A DNA stretch of 64,000 bases, taken from NCBI RefSeq assembly GCF_013344475.1, contig NZ_JABUOU010000002.1, forward strand, positions 434,001 to 498,000. Direction: 5' to 3'. Below, one piece after another: positions 8,960-19,838 of the stretch. The notes under the pieces are model-generated. The model saw only the letters and a list, made by a program, of their open reading frames with translations. It made no database searches and was not told the origin of the DNA. How positions within the stretch are numbered: the stretch's first letter is position 1; each line of letters opens with the position of its first letter. Position numbers and translations under genes: made by a program. This stretch comes from Martelella limonii (GTDB taxonomy: Bacteria; Pseudomonadota; Alphaproteobacteria; Rhizobiales; Rhizobiaceae).

Positions 8960-10933
8960 ATGCGTTTTCCGACATCCTTTCTTGATGAAATCCGCGACCG
9001 CGTGCCGATCTCCTCGCTGATCGGCACGCGCGTGACGTGGGACCGCAAGAAGACCAATGTCGGGCGCGGCGACTATTGGGCCTGCTGCCCGTTCCACGGC
9101 GAGAAATCGCCGAGCTTCCACTGCGAAGACCGCAAGGGCCGCTACCACTGCTTCGGCTGCGGCGTGACGGGTGATCACTTCCGCTTTCTGACGGAACTCG
9201 ACGGCATGGCCTTTCCGGAGGCCGTGGAGCGCATCGCCGACATGGCGGGCGTTGCGATGCCGGAACGCGATCCGATGGCCGAACGGCGGGAGGAAAAGCG
9301 GCGCACCCTCGTTGATGTGATGGAGCTTGCGGCCTCCTTCTTCCAGGATCAGCTCCAGACCGGTGCGGGAGCAAAGGCGCGGGCCTATCTGCGTGAACGC
9401 GGCCTTTCGGCCCGGACCATCGACACGTTCCGTCTGGGCTATGCGCCCGAAAGCCGCAATGCGCTGAAGGAGTTCCTGGCGTCGAAGGGCGTCGAGAAAC
9501 AGGAGATCGAGGCCTGCGGGCTGGTCGTCCACGGGCCCGACATCGCGGTCTCCTACGACCGGTTCCGCGACCGCATCATGTTTCCGATCCTGTCATCGCG
9601 CGAGAAGGTGATCGCCTTCGGCGGTCGCGCCATGCGCGCCGATGCGATGGCGAAATATCTCAATTCCAACGAGACCGAACTGTTTCACAAGGGCAATGTG
9701 CTGTTCAACTTTGCCCGCGCCCGCCGTTCGCTCTCAGGCGCCGACGGGGCGAAGACGATCATCGCGGTCGAAGGCTATATGGATGTGATCGCGCTTCATC
9801 AGGCGGGCATAGAGAACGCCGTCGCACCACTTGGTACTGCGCTCACCGAAAACCAGCTGCAACTGATCTGGCGGATGACGAGCGAACCCGTGCTCTGCTT
9901 CGATGGCGACGGCGCCGGCATTCGCGCGGCCGAGCGCGCCGCCGGACTGGCCCTGCCACTGCTGAAGCCCGGCCATTCGCTGCGGATTGCGCTTCTGCCC
10001 GGGGGCAAGGACCCCGACGATCTGGTGCGCGAGGGCGGCAGGCAGGCCTTTGACGCCGTGCTCGCCCAGGCCCGACCGCTGGCCGATACTGTTTTCGAGC
10101 GTGAGGCTGGTGCGCCGGAAGCGGGCGAGACCCCGGAGCGGCGCGCGGCGATAGAGGCGCGCGTCAACGCGCTTGTCGCAACGATCGCGGATGAAAGCGT
10201 GCGCCGCCACTACCAGCAGGATTTTCGCAACCGCCTCTATCAGCGGTTCCGCGGCCCGTCCCGCAGTGGCGGCGGTGGCGGCAGTTTTTCAGGCGCGCCG
10301 AAAGGGCAGGGGCGGTTCAACGGCCAGCGCGGAAGTGGCATTCTGTCCGCATCCGACCGGCTGTCGCGGTCTCCGCTTGCCAGCCTGCGCCCGGTGACGA
10401 CCAATCTCACCTTCCGCGAATGCCAGCTGGTGTTCTGCCTGATCTCGCATCCCGAGCTTGTGCGCGAGGATTTCGACAGCATCTCGGCGCTTTCCTTCGA
10501 CGCCAGCGAAATGCGCGCGTTCTGGCCGGTCTTTCTCGCGGAAGCTTCGCGGCCTGACATGGGACGCGAGAAGCTCAGGCTGAAGCTCGAGACCCAGGGT
10601 TTTGCAAGCGTCGTCAGCCAGATTTCCGCGCATGTCGGGCGCAATGTCCACTGGATCGCCGGTCCCGATGCCGCTCTTGAGGATGTGCGCGAGATCTATC
10701 AGCAGGCGCTCGCGCTCCATAATCGCGCACGGTCTCTGGCCCGCCAGAAGAGCGAGCTCGAGCGCGAAATTGCGGAAGCGACGGAGGAGGGCAATGCCGA
10801 GCTTCTGGCCGAACTCATGCCCGCATTGATCTCCGTGCAGAACGAGATCGCGCGGATCGACAACCAGGAAGCTGAGATCGACGGTTTCGGGCTGATGTCG
10901 GGACGGGGCGGAAAGGCACGCAACGGCGCCTGA
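8960..10933 (+). CDS. dnaG: DNA primase
   Basis: Synthesises RNA primers for replication. The 657-residue protein starts RFPTSFLDEIRDRVPISSLI. The CHC2 zinc-binding domain has C43-P-F-H46 and C64-F-G-C67, the TOPRIM catalytic core includes VEGYMDVIALHQAGI and CFDGDGAGIRAAERA, and the C-terminal helicase-interaction region follows a Gly/Ser-rich linker near residue 440. The ATG at 8960 fits the family; the frame opens earlier only from TTG codons. It precedes rpoD, a reduced version of the macromolecular-synthesis operon lacking rpsU. Confidence 0.98.
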   Translation: MRFPTSFLDEIRDRVPISSLIGTRVTWDRKKTNVGRGDYWACCPFHGEKSPSFHCEDRKGRYHCFGCGVTGDHFRFLTELDGMAFPEAVERIADMAGVAMPERDPMAERREEKRRTLVDVMELAASFFQDQLQTGAGAKARAYLRERGLSARTIDTFRLGYAPESRNALKEFLASKGVEKQEIEACGLVVHGPDIAVSYDRFRDRIMFPILSSREKVIAFGGRAMRADAMAKYLNSNETELFHKGNVLFNFARARRSLSGADGAKTIIAVEGYMDVIALHQAGIENAVAPLGTALTENQLQLIWRMTSEPVLCFDGDGAGIRAAERAAGLALPLLKPGHSLRIALLPGGKDPDDLVREGGRQAFDAVLAQARPLADTVFEREAGAPEAGETPERRAAIEARVNALVATIADESVRRHYQQDFRNRLYQRFRGPSRSGGGGGSFSGAPKGQGRFNGQRGSGILSASDRLSRSPLASLRPVTTNLTFRECQLVFCLISHPELVREDFDSISALSFDASEMRAFWPVFLAEASRPDMGREKLRLKLETQGFASVVSQISAHVGRNVHWIAGPDAALEDVREIYQQALALHNRARSLARQKSELEREIAEATEEGNAELLAELMPALISVQNEIARIDNQEAEIDGFGLMSGRGGKARNGA

Positions 10934-11340
10934 GAACATCAGGCGTAGACGGCCCCCGTACTGATTCCTTCAGACCGCCTCTTGTATTTGCCGGGAAGCA
11001 TTCTAAATTACGTCTTTATGGGCTGACAGAGTGACTGCATCGGCGCAGACATCGGCAGAAGCGTTTCACGAGGCGAATTTTCGGCATGAATTCGCACAAA
11101 CACGGAATTGACGCTTGACGGATGGCGAAAATCTGGGAATCACCAGTTCGAATGGCAGTGAGCAGCACAATCTCATGATCTGGACAGCATCCACCGGGGG
11201 TGAAATAGCCGCCGGGATGGAGCGTGTCCTGTTCGTGTCCGAGTTTTTTGATGCCGGCAAGGCCCCCAAAAAGGGCTCCTTAATCATTTGCAGGTAATGC
11301 CGCTTGGCAACAGCGACAAAGCGTCAGGGAAGCAGTATTT
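10934..11340 (+). other. 407-bp dnaG-rpoD spacer, probable rpoD leader
   Basis: No convincing gene. TTGTAT (about 10982) followed after 16 nt by TAAATT is a possible sigma-70-type promoter, and TTGACGCTTGACGG near 11107 offers other -35-like hexamers. A GC-rich imperfect hairpin (GCCC-N7-GGGC, 11262-11276) lies about 65 bp before rpoD. A 60-codon frame from a TTG at 11115 has no ribosome binding site and is not called. The spacer probably holds one or more rpoD promoters. Confidence 0.4.
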
Positions 11341-13392
11341 ATGGCTACAAAAGTCAAGGAAAACGAAGAAGCCGAAACCGAACGCGAAGGCGGTACCGAC
11401 GGCCCTCTTCTGGACCTTTCCGATGACGCCGTCAAGAAGATGATCAAGGCCGCCAAGAAGCGCGGCTATGTCACCATGGACGAGTTGAACTCGGTCCTGC
11501 CGTCGTCGGAAGTCACCTCCGAACAGATCGAAGATACCATGGCGATGCTCTCCGATATGGGCATCAATGTGGTTGAGGACGAAGACGAAGTCGACAACGA
11601 TAACGACAACAATTCCGACGATAGTTCCGACGACAGCGACAATGACAGCGACAGCACCGAGGTCGCCACGACCACCGGTTCCGCTGTCGCCCAGACCAAG
11701 AAGAAAGAGCCGACGGACCGCACCGACGATCCGGTCCGCATGTATCTGCGCGAAATGGGCTCGGTCGAGCTGCTGTCGCGCGAAGGCGAAATCGCAATCG
11801 CGAAGCGGATCGAATCCGGCCGCGAGACGATGATCGCCGGACTTTGCGAAAGCCCGCTGACCTTCCAGGCGCTGATCATCTGGCGCGACGAGCTGAATGA
11901 AGGCACGACGCTGCTGCGCGAGATCATCGATCTGGAGACCACCTATTCCGGTCCCGAGGCGAAGGCTGCACCGCAGTTTCAGAGCCCGGAGAAGATCGAG
12001 GCCGACCGCAAGAAGGCCGAGGAAAAGGAACAGGCCCGCAAGAAGCGTTCAGACGACGTCACCGATGTCGGGGGCGAAGGCATGGCGCCGGAGGAAGAAG
12101 ACGAGGAGGATGACGAATCCAACCTGTCTCTTGCTGCGATGGAAGCCGAACTGCGCCCGCAGGTCATGGACACGCTCGACCTGATCGCCGAGACCTATGT
12201 GAAGCTCAGGAAGCTGCAGGACCAGCAGGTTGAAGCGCGTCTTGCCGCCACCGGCACGCTGACCAATGCCCAGGAGCGCCGCTACAAGGAGCTCAAGGAA
12301 GGCCTGATCGGCGCCGTGAAGTCGCTGTCGCTCAACCAGAACCGCATCGATCTTCTGGTCGAACAGCTCTACGACATCAACAAGCGTCTCGTTGAAAACG
12401 AAGGCAAGCTTCTGCGCATGGCGACCCATCGCGGCGTCAAGCGCGACGACTTCCTCGAGCACTATCACGGCGCCGAGCTTGATCCGAACTGGATGAAGTC
12501 GATCGGCAATCTTGCCGGCAAGGGCTGGAAGGAATTCGCGAGCCAGGATGGCACCGACATCAAGGCGCTTCGGACCGAAATCCAGAGCCTTGCGACCGAA
12601 ACCGGCATCTCGATCGCCGAGTTCCGTCGCATCGTGCACATGGTCAAGAAGGGTGAGCGCGAGGCCCGCATCGCCAAGAAGGAGATGGTGGAAGCCAATC
12701 TTCGTCTGGTGATCTCGATCGCCAAGAAATATACGAACCGCGGCCTGCAGTTCCTCGACCTCATTCAGGAAGGCAATATCGGCCTGATGAAGGCGGTCGA
12801 CAAGTTCGAGTATCGCCGCGGCTACAAGTTCTCGACCTATGCCACATGGTGGATCCGGCAGGCGATCACCCGCTCGATCGCCGACCAGGCCCGCACGATC
12901 CGCATTCCGGTGCACATGATCGAGACGATCAACAAGATTGTCCGTACATCGCGCCAGATGCTGCACGAGATTGGCCGCGAGCCGACGCCTGAGGAGCTTT
13001 CCGAGAAGCTCAACATGCCGCTCGAAAAGGTTCGCAAGGTGCTGAAGATCGCCAAGGAGCCGATCTCTCTCGAGACCCCTGTGGGCGACGAGGAAGATTC
13101 GCATCTCGGAGACTTCATCGAGGACAAGAACGCGCTGCTGCCGATCGATGCCGCGATCCAGGCGAATCTGCGCGAGACCACCACCCGTGTTCTCGCCTCG
13201 CTGACCCCGCGCGAGGAACGCGTGCTGCGCATGCGCTTCGGCATCGGCATGAACACCGACCACACGCTCGAAGAGGTCGGCCAGCAGTTCTCGGTCACCC
13301 GCGAACGTATCCGCCAGATCGAAGCGAAGGCGCTGCGCAAGCTGAAGCATCCGAGCCGCAGCCGCAAGCTCCGCAGCTTCCTCGACAGCTGA
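11341..13392 (+). CDS. rpoD: primary RNA polymerase sigma factor (sigma-70)
   Basis: Housekeeping sigma factor, 683 residues. It contains region 1.1 (about 25-75), region 1.2 from [12 protein letters not shown], a large non-conserved insertion (about 180-410), regions 2.1-2.4 including [20 protein letters not shown], region 3, and region 4.2 with the DNA-binding helix [20 protein letters not shown], ending [11 protein letters not shown]. Between regions 1.1 and 1.2 there is a very acidic Asp/Asn/Ser tract (residues 79-107), and a second Glu/Asp-rich run near 245-255. An intrinsic terminator follows. Confidence 0.99.
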   Translation: MATKVKENEEAETEREGGTDGPLLDLSDDAVKKMIKAAKKRGYVTMDELNSVLPSSEVTSEQIEDTMAMLSDMGINVVEDEDEVDNDNDNNSDDSSDDSDNDSDSTEVATTTGSAVAQTKKKEPTDRTDDPVRMYLREMGSVELLSREGEIAIAKRIESGRETMIAGLCESPLTFQALIIWRDELNEGTTLLREIIDLETTYSGPEAKAAPQFQSPEKIEADRKKAEEKEQARKKRSDDVTDVGGEGMAPEEEDEEDDESNLSLAAMEAELRPQVMDTLDLIAETYVKLRKLQDQQVEARLAATGTLTNAQERRYKELKEGLIGAVKSLSLNQNRIDLLVEQLYDINKRLVENEGKLLRMATHRGVKRDDFLEHYHGAELDPNWMKSIGNLAGKGWKEFASQDGTDIKALRTEIQSLATETGISIAEFRRIVHMVKKGEREARIAKKEMVEANLRLVISIAKKYTNRGLQFLDLIQEGNIGLMKAVDKFEYRRGYKFSTYATWWIRQAITRSIADQARTIRIPVHMIETINKIVRTSRQMLHEIGREPTPEELSEKLNMPLEKVRKVLKIAKEPISLETPVGDEEDSHLGDFIEDKNALLPIDAAIQANLRETTTRVLASLTPREERVLRMRFGIGMNTDHTLEEVGQQFSVTRERIRQIEAKALRKLKHPSRSRKLRSFLDS

Positions 13393-13417
13393 TCGGGCGA
13401 CATGTCTGGAACGAATG

Positions 13418-13445
13418 AAACCCGGTCGCAAGGCCGGGTTTTTCT
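13418..13445 (+). terminator. intrinsic terminator of rpoD
   Basis: AACCCGG (13419-13425), a short loop TCGCAAGG, then CCGGGTT running into TTTTT. It lies 26 bp after the rpoD stop and is a clear Rho-independent terminator. Confidence 0.88.
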
Positions 13446-13519
13446 GTATCTGAAAGTATGCAACCCATCCGGCAATTTCAGATACTGCGACCGCCTGAGA
13501 ACCCCGACAGGACTTCCGA

Positions 13520-14677
13520 ATGCCGAGCCCAGCCTATCCCACCGCCGAACACCCCGTCACCTTCACCACCACGCTGGATGATATCCGCAGTGCCAACTGG
13601 GCGCTCTGGTTCCGGTCCATGATCTCCGGTCGCAAGGCAAGCTTTGCCGTTTCCTGTTTCCTGTTCCCGGCTCTGGCCGTCCTTATCCTCATGCAGGATC
13701 AGCGCGACATGGCGCTGACCGTCATCGGATGGGGATCTGCGCTGTTTCCGGCAATCTATCTGGTATCGGCGATCTCGATCCTGCTCTTCAACCGGTTTTC
13801 TGCGCCTGGCGAATATCGGCTTCAGAAGGATTTGCACCATCCGATCGCCTGCTGGTGGGATGACGACGCGGTCTTTGTGGTCATCGGCGGATCGGCCGTG
13901 CGGGTCGAATGGCAGGAATTGCTGTTTGCTGCGGAAAATGACGCGGTGTTTGTCTTCAGGCAGGGGACGCTGTTGATGCGCATCATCCCCAAGCGCGCGA
14001 TGTCGCCGCAGCAAATCGCGGATCTTGGAAGGCTGCTGGATCGTCAGGGCCTGCGGAAGGTGCGCACCCGCTTGCCCGCGCCAGGCCTTCAGCCCGCACC
14101 GACTTTCGCGGCCGAGATCAGCGCGCCGGACGGGGCATTGTGGTTTGCCTACAGCGAAGAGGATATCGCGGCCGGCATGCGCCTGCATTACCGGCGCTGG
14201 CTTTTCTCGCTGAGGGGCGCGCTTGCGCTTTTCACCGCAGGGGCGGGGCTTGCCGTTTTCCTCGCGCTGATCGAACTGGCGGGATGGTCTTTCCTGCCGC
14301 GGTTTCCCACGCCCGTGATTGCCTTATCGGCCATCCTCTTTGTCTGCCTCCTCGTCCTGATTGCCTTCGTGCGATTTTGGCCGCTCGGACGCATGCGCGC
14401 CCGCAAGGCGATCCGCATGCAGCCCTCGATCGCGCTTGAACAAGGGGTCTGGTGGGATGATGACGGTATCAGCTATGCCAACGCCCGGGGGGTGCAGTTG
14501 CTGCGTTGGGCGGAAACGGTCAGGGTGGCGGAAAACGACAGCCTGTTCCTGATCTATCAGGCGCCCCGCATCTACCACATGATCCCGAAGCGGGTGCTCT
14601 CCACCGCGCAATGCGAGGAACTTGACGCACTGATCAGGCGAATGGGATTTGCCAAAGCGGGTCGTGCCGGCAAATAA
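13520..14677 (+). CDS. membrane protein with two YcxB-like halves
   Basis: A 385-residue membrane protein with internal duplication. Each half has two hydrophobic segments (about 40-60 and 67-90; 232-254 and 264-286) followed by a soluble block: residues 112-178 ([40 protein letters not shown]) and 311-377 ([41 protein letters not shown]). The soluble blocks resemble the YcxB-like domain, of unknown function. The repeat period is about 199 residues. The gene stands alone between rpoD and the cold-shock gene; no functional claim is made. Confidence 0.75.
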   Translation: MPSPAYPTAEHPVTFTTTLDDIRSANWALWFRSMISGRKASFAVSCFLFPALAVLILMQDQRDMALTVIGWGSALFPAIYLVSAISILLFNRFSAPGEYRLQKDLHHPIACWWDDDAVFVVIGGSAVRVEWQELLFAAENDAVFVFRQGTLLMRIIPKRAMSPQQIADLGRLLDRQGLRKVRTRLPAPGLQPAPTFAAEISAPDGALWFAYSEEDIAAGMRLHYRRWLFSLRGALALFTAGAGLAVFLALIELAGWSFLPRFPTPVIALSAILFVCLLVLIAFVRFWPLGRMRARKAIRMQPSIALEQGVWWDDDGISYANARGVQLLRWAETVRVAENDSLFLIYQAPRIYHMIPKRVLSTAQCEELDALIRRMGFAKAGRAGK

Positions 14678-14739
14678 CATGGCTTGCCGAAAGAATGACG
14701 GGCGGGCCGCACCGGCCATGGCGGGCCTTGAGTGTTAAA

Positions 14740-14773
14740 GGAGATCCGGCGCAGAGCGATGCGCCGGATCTCC
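14740..14773 (-). terminator. intrinsic terminator of the cold-shock gene
   Basis: A perfect 13-bp inverted repeat, GGAGATCCGGCGC (14740-14752) and its complement (14761-14773), with an 8-nt loop. On the minus strand it is followed by TTTAA. It starts 8 bp after the cold-shock stop codon. It could also stop readthrough from the plus strand (TGAAAAT follows, without a T-run). Confidence 0.7.
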
Positions 14774-14781
14774 TGAAAATC

Positions 14782-14997
14782 TTAGTCCGTAACCTGCAGA
14801 TTGACGGCCTTCGGGCCTTTTCCGCGGCGGTCGGGCTCGGTGTCGTAGCTGACTTTCTGGTTTTCCGACAACCCCGTCAGCCCGGATGACTGCACGGCCG
14901 AGATGTGGACAAAGATGTCCGCGCCGCCATTATCCGGCTTGATGAAGCCGTAGCCCTTGTCGGTATTGAAGAATTTCACTGTGCCAGTTTCGGCCAT
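14782..14997 (-). CDS. CspA-family cold-shock protein
   Basis: A 71-residue single cold-shock domain that binds single-stranded RNA/DNA and acts as an RNA chaperone. RNP1 is KGYGFI and RNP2 is IFVHIS, both intact. The ATG is preceded by AAAAGGACCTGGAAGC, a good ribosome binding site. The upstream region of several hundred bases without genes leaves room for the long structured 5' UTR seen for many csp genes. Which of the many rhizobial csp paralogues it is cannot be decided. Confidence 0.95.
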   Translation of the reverse strand: MAETGTVKFFNTDKGYGFIKPDNGGADIFVHISAVQSSGLTGLSENQKVSYDTEPDRRGKGPKAVNLQVTD

Positions 14998-15550
14998 GCT
15001 TCCAGGTCCTTTTCTCGCCCATCCCCTCTAAGGCGGGCAGATATTTCGATGCTCGTTTTGCCCCGGAGGGCAGCGCAGGCGTTTCTCGAATTTGGAGGAA
15101 AGGTACCTTTTATCGCGGGGCTTCGATTTGTATGGAAAGCGACAGCAGGCCAAAACAAATCAAGGTCCGCCCGGAAAAATTTTGGCGTTCCCGGCGCGCA
15201 TCAGCTTATATGGTCTTCCCGTGCTCGCAAAATGCCCGAACATGAACAGAATGCTGTCTTTCATGTTTTTTGGCAAGCGAAACTTTGGATGGGGGTGCTC
15301 TGAGGGCGGTTAACGGCAGCGGTTGATGTATTTGGGTTTTCTAATCGCATGATTAGAAGAACAGCAAATCCGGATATACTCTCGCAACTTGATCGCCCGC
15401 CTGATCGCGCGCCTGCATGTCAAAGCCTGTGACATTCCCTGCAAGGCTCTGGATTTTATCGGCTAAGCTGGTGTAGGAGCGGGCAGGTCGGCCGCGCCAG
15501 AAGAGCGCGTCGGCGGTGCGCGGACCATTGAGGTAAATCAGGAGAACGCC
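14998..15550. other. 553-bp divergent spacer, csp leader side and DUF1176 promoter side
   Basis: No supported gene on either strand. On the minus strand, TTGTTT followed after 18 nt by CATACA (about 15126-15155) is a weak promoter candidate for the cold-shock gene. On the plus strand, CAGGAGAACGCC directly precedes the DUF1176 start. The spacer also contains an 8-bp-arm palindrome, listed separately. Confidence 0.35.
15339..15358. repeat. 20-bp palindrome in the csp/DUF1176 spacer
   Basis: TTCTAATC-GCAT-GATTAGAA: perfect 8-bp arms with a 4-nt centre, AT-rich in a GC-rich neighbourhood. No T-run follows, so it looks more like a dimeric regulator operator than a terminator. Its owner is unknown. 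Confidence 0.5.
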
Positions 15551-16642
15551 ATGCGTCATGAGATGCTCATACGCACCCTTGCGTCCTTGACTGCTTGTTG
15601 CGTGCTTACGGTTCCCGCAGCAGAGGCTTTCGAGTATCGCCAGATTGAAGGCTGGGCCATCAGCTGCAACAACGCCTATCTCTGCAATATTTCCCTGACG
15701 CCCGTTGCCGGCACGGGCCCTGCGCCGCTTGCAATCCAGTGGCAGAGAACGGTTGCGCCGTCCGCGCCTCTTGTCCTCAGTCTCCCTTACCCGCCAGGCT
15801 TCCTGCCTAACGGCGATGACAAGGGCAGGCTGGCGATCGATGTCGACGGGGTCGAGGATTTCTCGGCAAATGTCAGTGATCTCGTCCGCGACGATCAACT
15901 GGGCGCCTTTGCCATCAAAGACCCGGTCAAGCTGGTGGCGCTCTTTCGCCAGATGACGGAAGGCCATGAGGCAATCATCCGCTACGATGGCGTCATCGGC
16001 CGCCATTCGTCGCGCATTTCGCTTTCCGGGCTCAAGGATGCCGCGCGCTTCATCGATGAATGGCAGGGGCGCGCGGGCAGAAGTGATGCGCTTGTTTCCG
16101 TCGGAGAGGCTCCGCCGCCGGAACGCGTCGCAATCTGGTCGATCGAAAGCTACGATCAGCTGCCGCCGTCGATCCTGCGCAATCTGAGCGATCCGGAGAG
16201 CGTCTGCTTCACAGACCAGTCGCATATCGATCAGGCCGATGCCTTTGCCTATGATACCGGCAAGAGCACGATCATGCTTTTGCCCTGCGGGCCGGCCGGC
16301 GCCTATAATCAGCCCTATCAGCTGTTCGTCGGCCGCGACCAGGAGTTCCACCGCGCCGAGTTTCCGAATGTCAGCGATGCCGGGATCACGGTTCTGGATA
16401 CGGTCTACAACGTCAATTTCGACCTCGCCTCCAAGACGTTGTCATCGGTCTATCTCGGGCGCGGCCTTGGCGATTGCGGGCTTGCCCATTACTGGACGAT
16501 CAATGCGGAGGCGACAGGCAATCCGCTGGCGTTGACGCTCGAGCGGTCGAAGACGGCCTGTGACGGCGTCGATGTCGGGCCGGAAAACTGGCCCGAGATA
16601 TGGCGGCCCGCCATGGGCACGACGGAGGCCGTCGAGCGCTGA
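15551..16642 (+). CDS. DUF1176-like exported protein
   Basis: A 363-residue protein with a signal peptide (hydrophobic residues about 6-25, cleavage near AAEA-FEY). The mature sequence starts with an SCNNAYLCN cysteine pair typical of DUF1176 proteins. Later it has the conserved block with CFTDQ, LLPCGPAGAYNQPYQLF and a C-terminal GLGDCGLAHYWTIN. The function of the family is unknown; a periplasmic or envelope location is inferred from the signal. A strong AGGAGAACGCC ribosome site precedes the ATG. It converges with the PQQ-type dehydrogenase gene, only 2 bp between stops. Confidence 0.72.
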   Translation: MRHEMLIRTLASLTACCVLTVPAAEAFEYRQIEGWAISCNNAYLCNISLTPVAGTGPAPLAIQWQRTVAPSAPLVLSLPYPPGFLPNGDDKGRLAIDVDGVEDFSANVSDLVRDDQLGAFAIKDPVKLVALFRQMTEGHEAIIRYDGVIGRHSSRISLSGLKDAARFIDEWQGRAGRSDALVSVGEAPPPERVAIWSIESYDQLPPSILRNLSDPESVCFTDQSHIDQADAFAYDTGKSTIMLLPCGPAGAYNQPYQLFVGRDQEFHRAEFPNVSDAGITVLDTVYNVNFDLASKTLSSVYLGRGLGDCGLAHYWTINAEATGNPLALTLERSKTACDGVDVGPENWPEIWRPAMGTTEAVER

Positions 16643-16644
16643 GG

Positions 16645-17751
16645 CTAATCGGCCCGATAGACCCGCAACAGTGCCCCGTCGGCTTCGTCGGTGACCATCA
16701 GCAGGGATCCATCAGGTGCGATGGTCACGTCGCGCAGCCGCCCGTATTCCCTTTCGAACAACCTTTCCTCGCTGGTCACCGTTCCGGTGTCGTCGCGGAT
16801 GATATGTGCGAGCAACTCGTCCTTGAGCGCGGTTACCAGAAAATCGCCGTCCCATTCGGGAAACATGTCTCCGCGATAGACGGCGATGGCGCCCGGCGCG
16901 ATCGAGGGGTCCCAGTAGTAGACCGGTTGTTCGAGCCCGGGGGCCTCAGTGCCCTGTCCGATCTTCTCACCGGAGTAATGGACGCCGTATGAAATCTCCG
17001 GCCAGCCGTAATTGCGGCCTCGCTCCGGCGTATTGATCTCATCGCCGCCACGCGCGCCGTGCTCGACGGTGTAGAGTGTGCCTGTGACCGGATCGATGGT
17101 GATGCCCTGGGGGTTGCGGTGGCCGATCGACCAGATCTCGGGCTGCCAGCCGCTGGCGGCAGGGTCACCCGCGCTGCCGTCGCGCGCGATCTTGAGGATC
17201 GAGCCCGCGTGGTCGCCGGGGTCCTGGGCACGTTCGCTTTCGCCCCGGTCCCCGATCCCGAAGAACAGGTCGCCGGACGCATCGATCGCGATGCGCGAAC
17301 CGAAATGGCGATTGGTGCCGGAAAACCGGTTCATCGCGAATATTTGCTCAACATCCTGAAGCCGCGCGGCCTCCCGGTCGAGGGTGGCGGCAAACACCGC
17401 CGTTCCCTGTCCGCCTTCGCCGGAAACGGAAGCGGTGAAGAATATGCGCAAGCCGTTGACGGCGCCCGGATCGATCGCGACGTCGAGAAGCCCGCCCTGT
17501 CCGGCGGCGTAGAGGGACGGAAGTCCGGAAATCGGCTGTTTTTCTCCGGATGGGGAGATGACGGTCAGGCGGCCGGGCCGCTCGCTCACCAGATAGCTGC
17601 CATCTGGAAGGACCTCGACAGCCCAGGGGTGGCTGAGGCCTTCTGCCACGCGTTCGACCTTCAGGTCAGGCTGGTCGGCCAGGGCGGAAAGGGGAGCAAG
17701 CGCAGCGATCACAGTGGCGATCTGCAAGACGAATGCGGGGGTGGCTTTCAT
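16645..17751 (-). CDS. PQQ-dependent sugar dehydrogenase-type beta-propeller
   Basis: A 368-residue exported protein of the soluble glucose/aldose-sugar dehydrogenase family (six-bladed propeller, YliI-like). It has a signal peptide (residues 1-25, ending APLSALA-DQ) and the conserved blocks LSHPWAVEVLPDGSYLVSER, NRHFGSRIAID, GIGDRGE, GHRNPQGI and VEHGARGGDEIN. The His and Arg residues contacting PQQ in characterised members lie in these blocks. Actual PQQ use and substrate are inferred from family only; no pqq biosynthesis genes are in the window. Confidence 0.88.
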   Translation of the reverse strand: MKATPAFVLQIATVIAALAPLSALADQPDLKVERVAEGLSHPWAVEVLPDGSYLVSERPGRLTVISPSGEKQPISGLPSLYAAGQGGLLDVAIDPGAVNGLRIFFTASVSGEGGQGTAVFAATLDREAARLQDVEQIFAMNRFSGTNRHFGSRIAIDASGDLFFGIGDRGESERAQDPGDHAGSILKIARDGSAGDPAASGWQPEIWSIGHRNPQGITIDPVTGTLYTVEHGARGGDEINTPERGRNYGWPEISYGVHYSGEKIGQGTEAPGLEQPVYYWDPSIAPGAIAVYRGDMFPEWDGDFLVTALKDELLAHIIRDDTGTVTSEERLFEREYGRLRDVTIAPDGSLLMVTDEADGALLRVYRAD

Positions 17752-17850
17752 GGAAGTCTCCTCCTGCTGTTCTCAACGACATATGGCCCGTCACACGAAG
17801 CGCAAGGGGAGCGTCAAACACAAGGGCGTGAACGCGCCGGGCGCGAACGC

Positions 17851-18225
17851 CTAGAGACGGTCCAGCCGGTTGCGCTCCTTGCGCTCGGCATCGGCTTTCA
17901 GGTGATTGAGATTTTCGCGCCACAGATAGGAAGCGGCAAACACCATGGCGAGGCAGACCGCAAACATCATGGCAATCATGAGATCGCGTGCGGCAGTGTG
18001 AGTCATCAAGCCTTGCAGCAGGTCGCTGCCGGCGGAGGTGGAAAACGGAAAATAGCCGCTCATGAGCATGTCCTGTGCAGTGTCGGCGCTCAGCGGCGCG
18101 GATTGAAGGCGTTCCTGCGCGAAGGCGCCTGCCGGCGCAAGTACAGCAAAGCCCGCAGCAAGCAGGTAAGACCTGCGTTTGAAAGCCCTGACGACGCGCT
18201 TCGCCGCCTTGTGAACCATCCTCAT
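17851..18225 (-). CDS. small exported membrane protein, function unknown
   Basis: A 124-residue protein I do not recognise. It has a basic N-terminus, a signal-like hydrophobic stretch (about 20-37, ending PAGAFA-QE), then a second hydrophobic segment (about 80-99, MIAMMFAVCLAMVFAASYLW) and a charged C-terminal tail rich in Lys, Arg and Glu. The start ATG at 18225 is preferred over one six bases later because GAAGGAGAAGGCAG stands just upstream. It is divergent from the aspartate aminotransferase gene across about 310 bp. Confidence 0.65.
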   Translation of the reverse strand: MRMVHKAAKRVVRAFKRRSYLLAAGFAVLAPAGAFAQERLQSAPLSADTAQDMLMSGYFPFSTSAGSDLLQGLMTHTAARDLMIAMMFAVCLAMVFAASYLWRENLNHLKADAERKERNRLDRL

Positions 18226-19741
<1,516 letters not shown>

Positions 19742-19749
19742 AACGATCA

Positions 19750-19777
19750 GGGCGCGCCTGCCGGGCGCGCCCTTTTT
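19750..19777 (+). terminator. intrinsic terminator of aatA
   Basis: GGGCGCGCC (19750-19758), loop TGCCG, GGCGCGCCC (19764-19772), then TTTTT. A 9-bp GC-only stem with a T-run, 8 bp after the stop codon. Confidence 0.92.
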
Positions 19778-19838
19778 CGTTGCGGCCCCTGTCGGGAAAC
19801 GGTAATGGCGACAAGGGGTTCAACGCTTACGGGAAGCC

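Noticed and set aside
11115-11297. 60-codon frame in the dnaG-rpoD spacer
   Set aside because: It starts with TTG, lacks a ribosome site and has no recognisable composition; more likely the rpoD leader.
15353-16351. 332-codon minus-strand frame opposite the DUF1176 gene
   Set aside because: Shadow of the plus-strand gene; high-GC third-position bias opens long antisense frames throughout this window.
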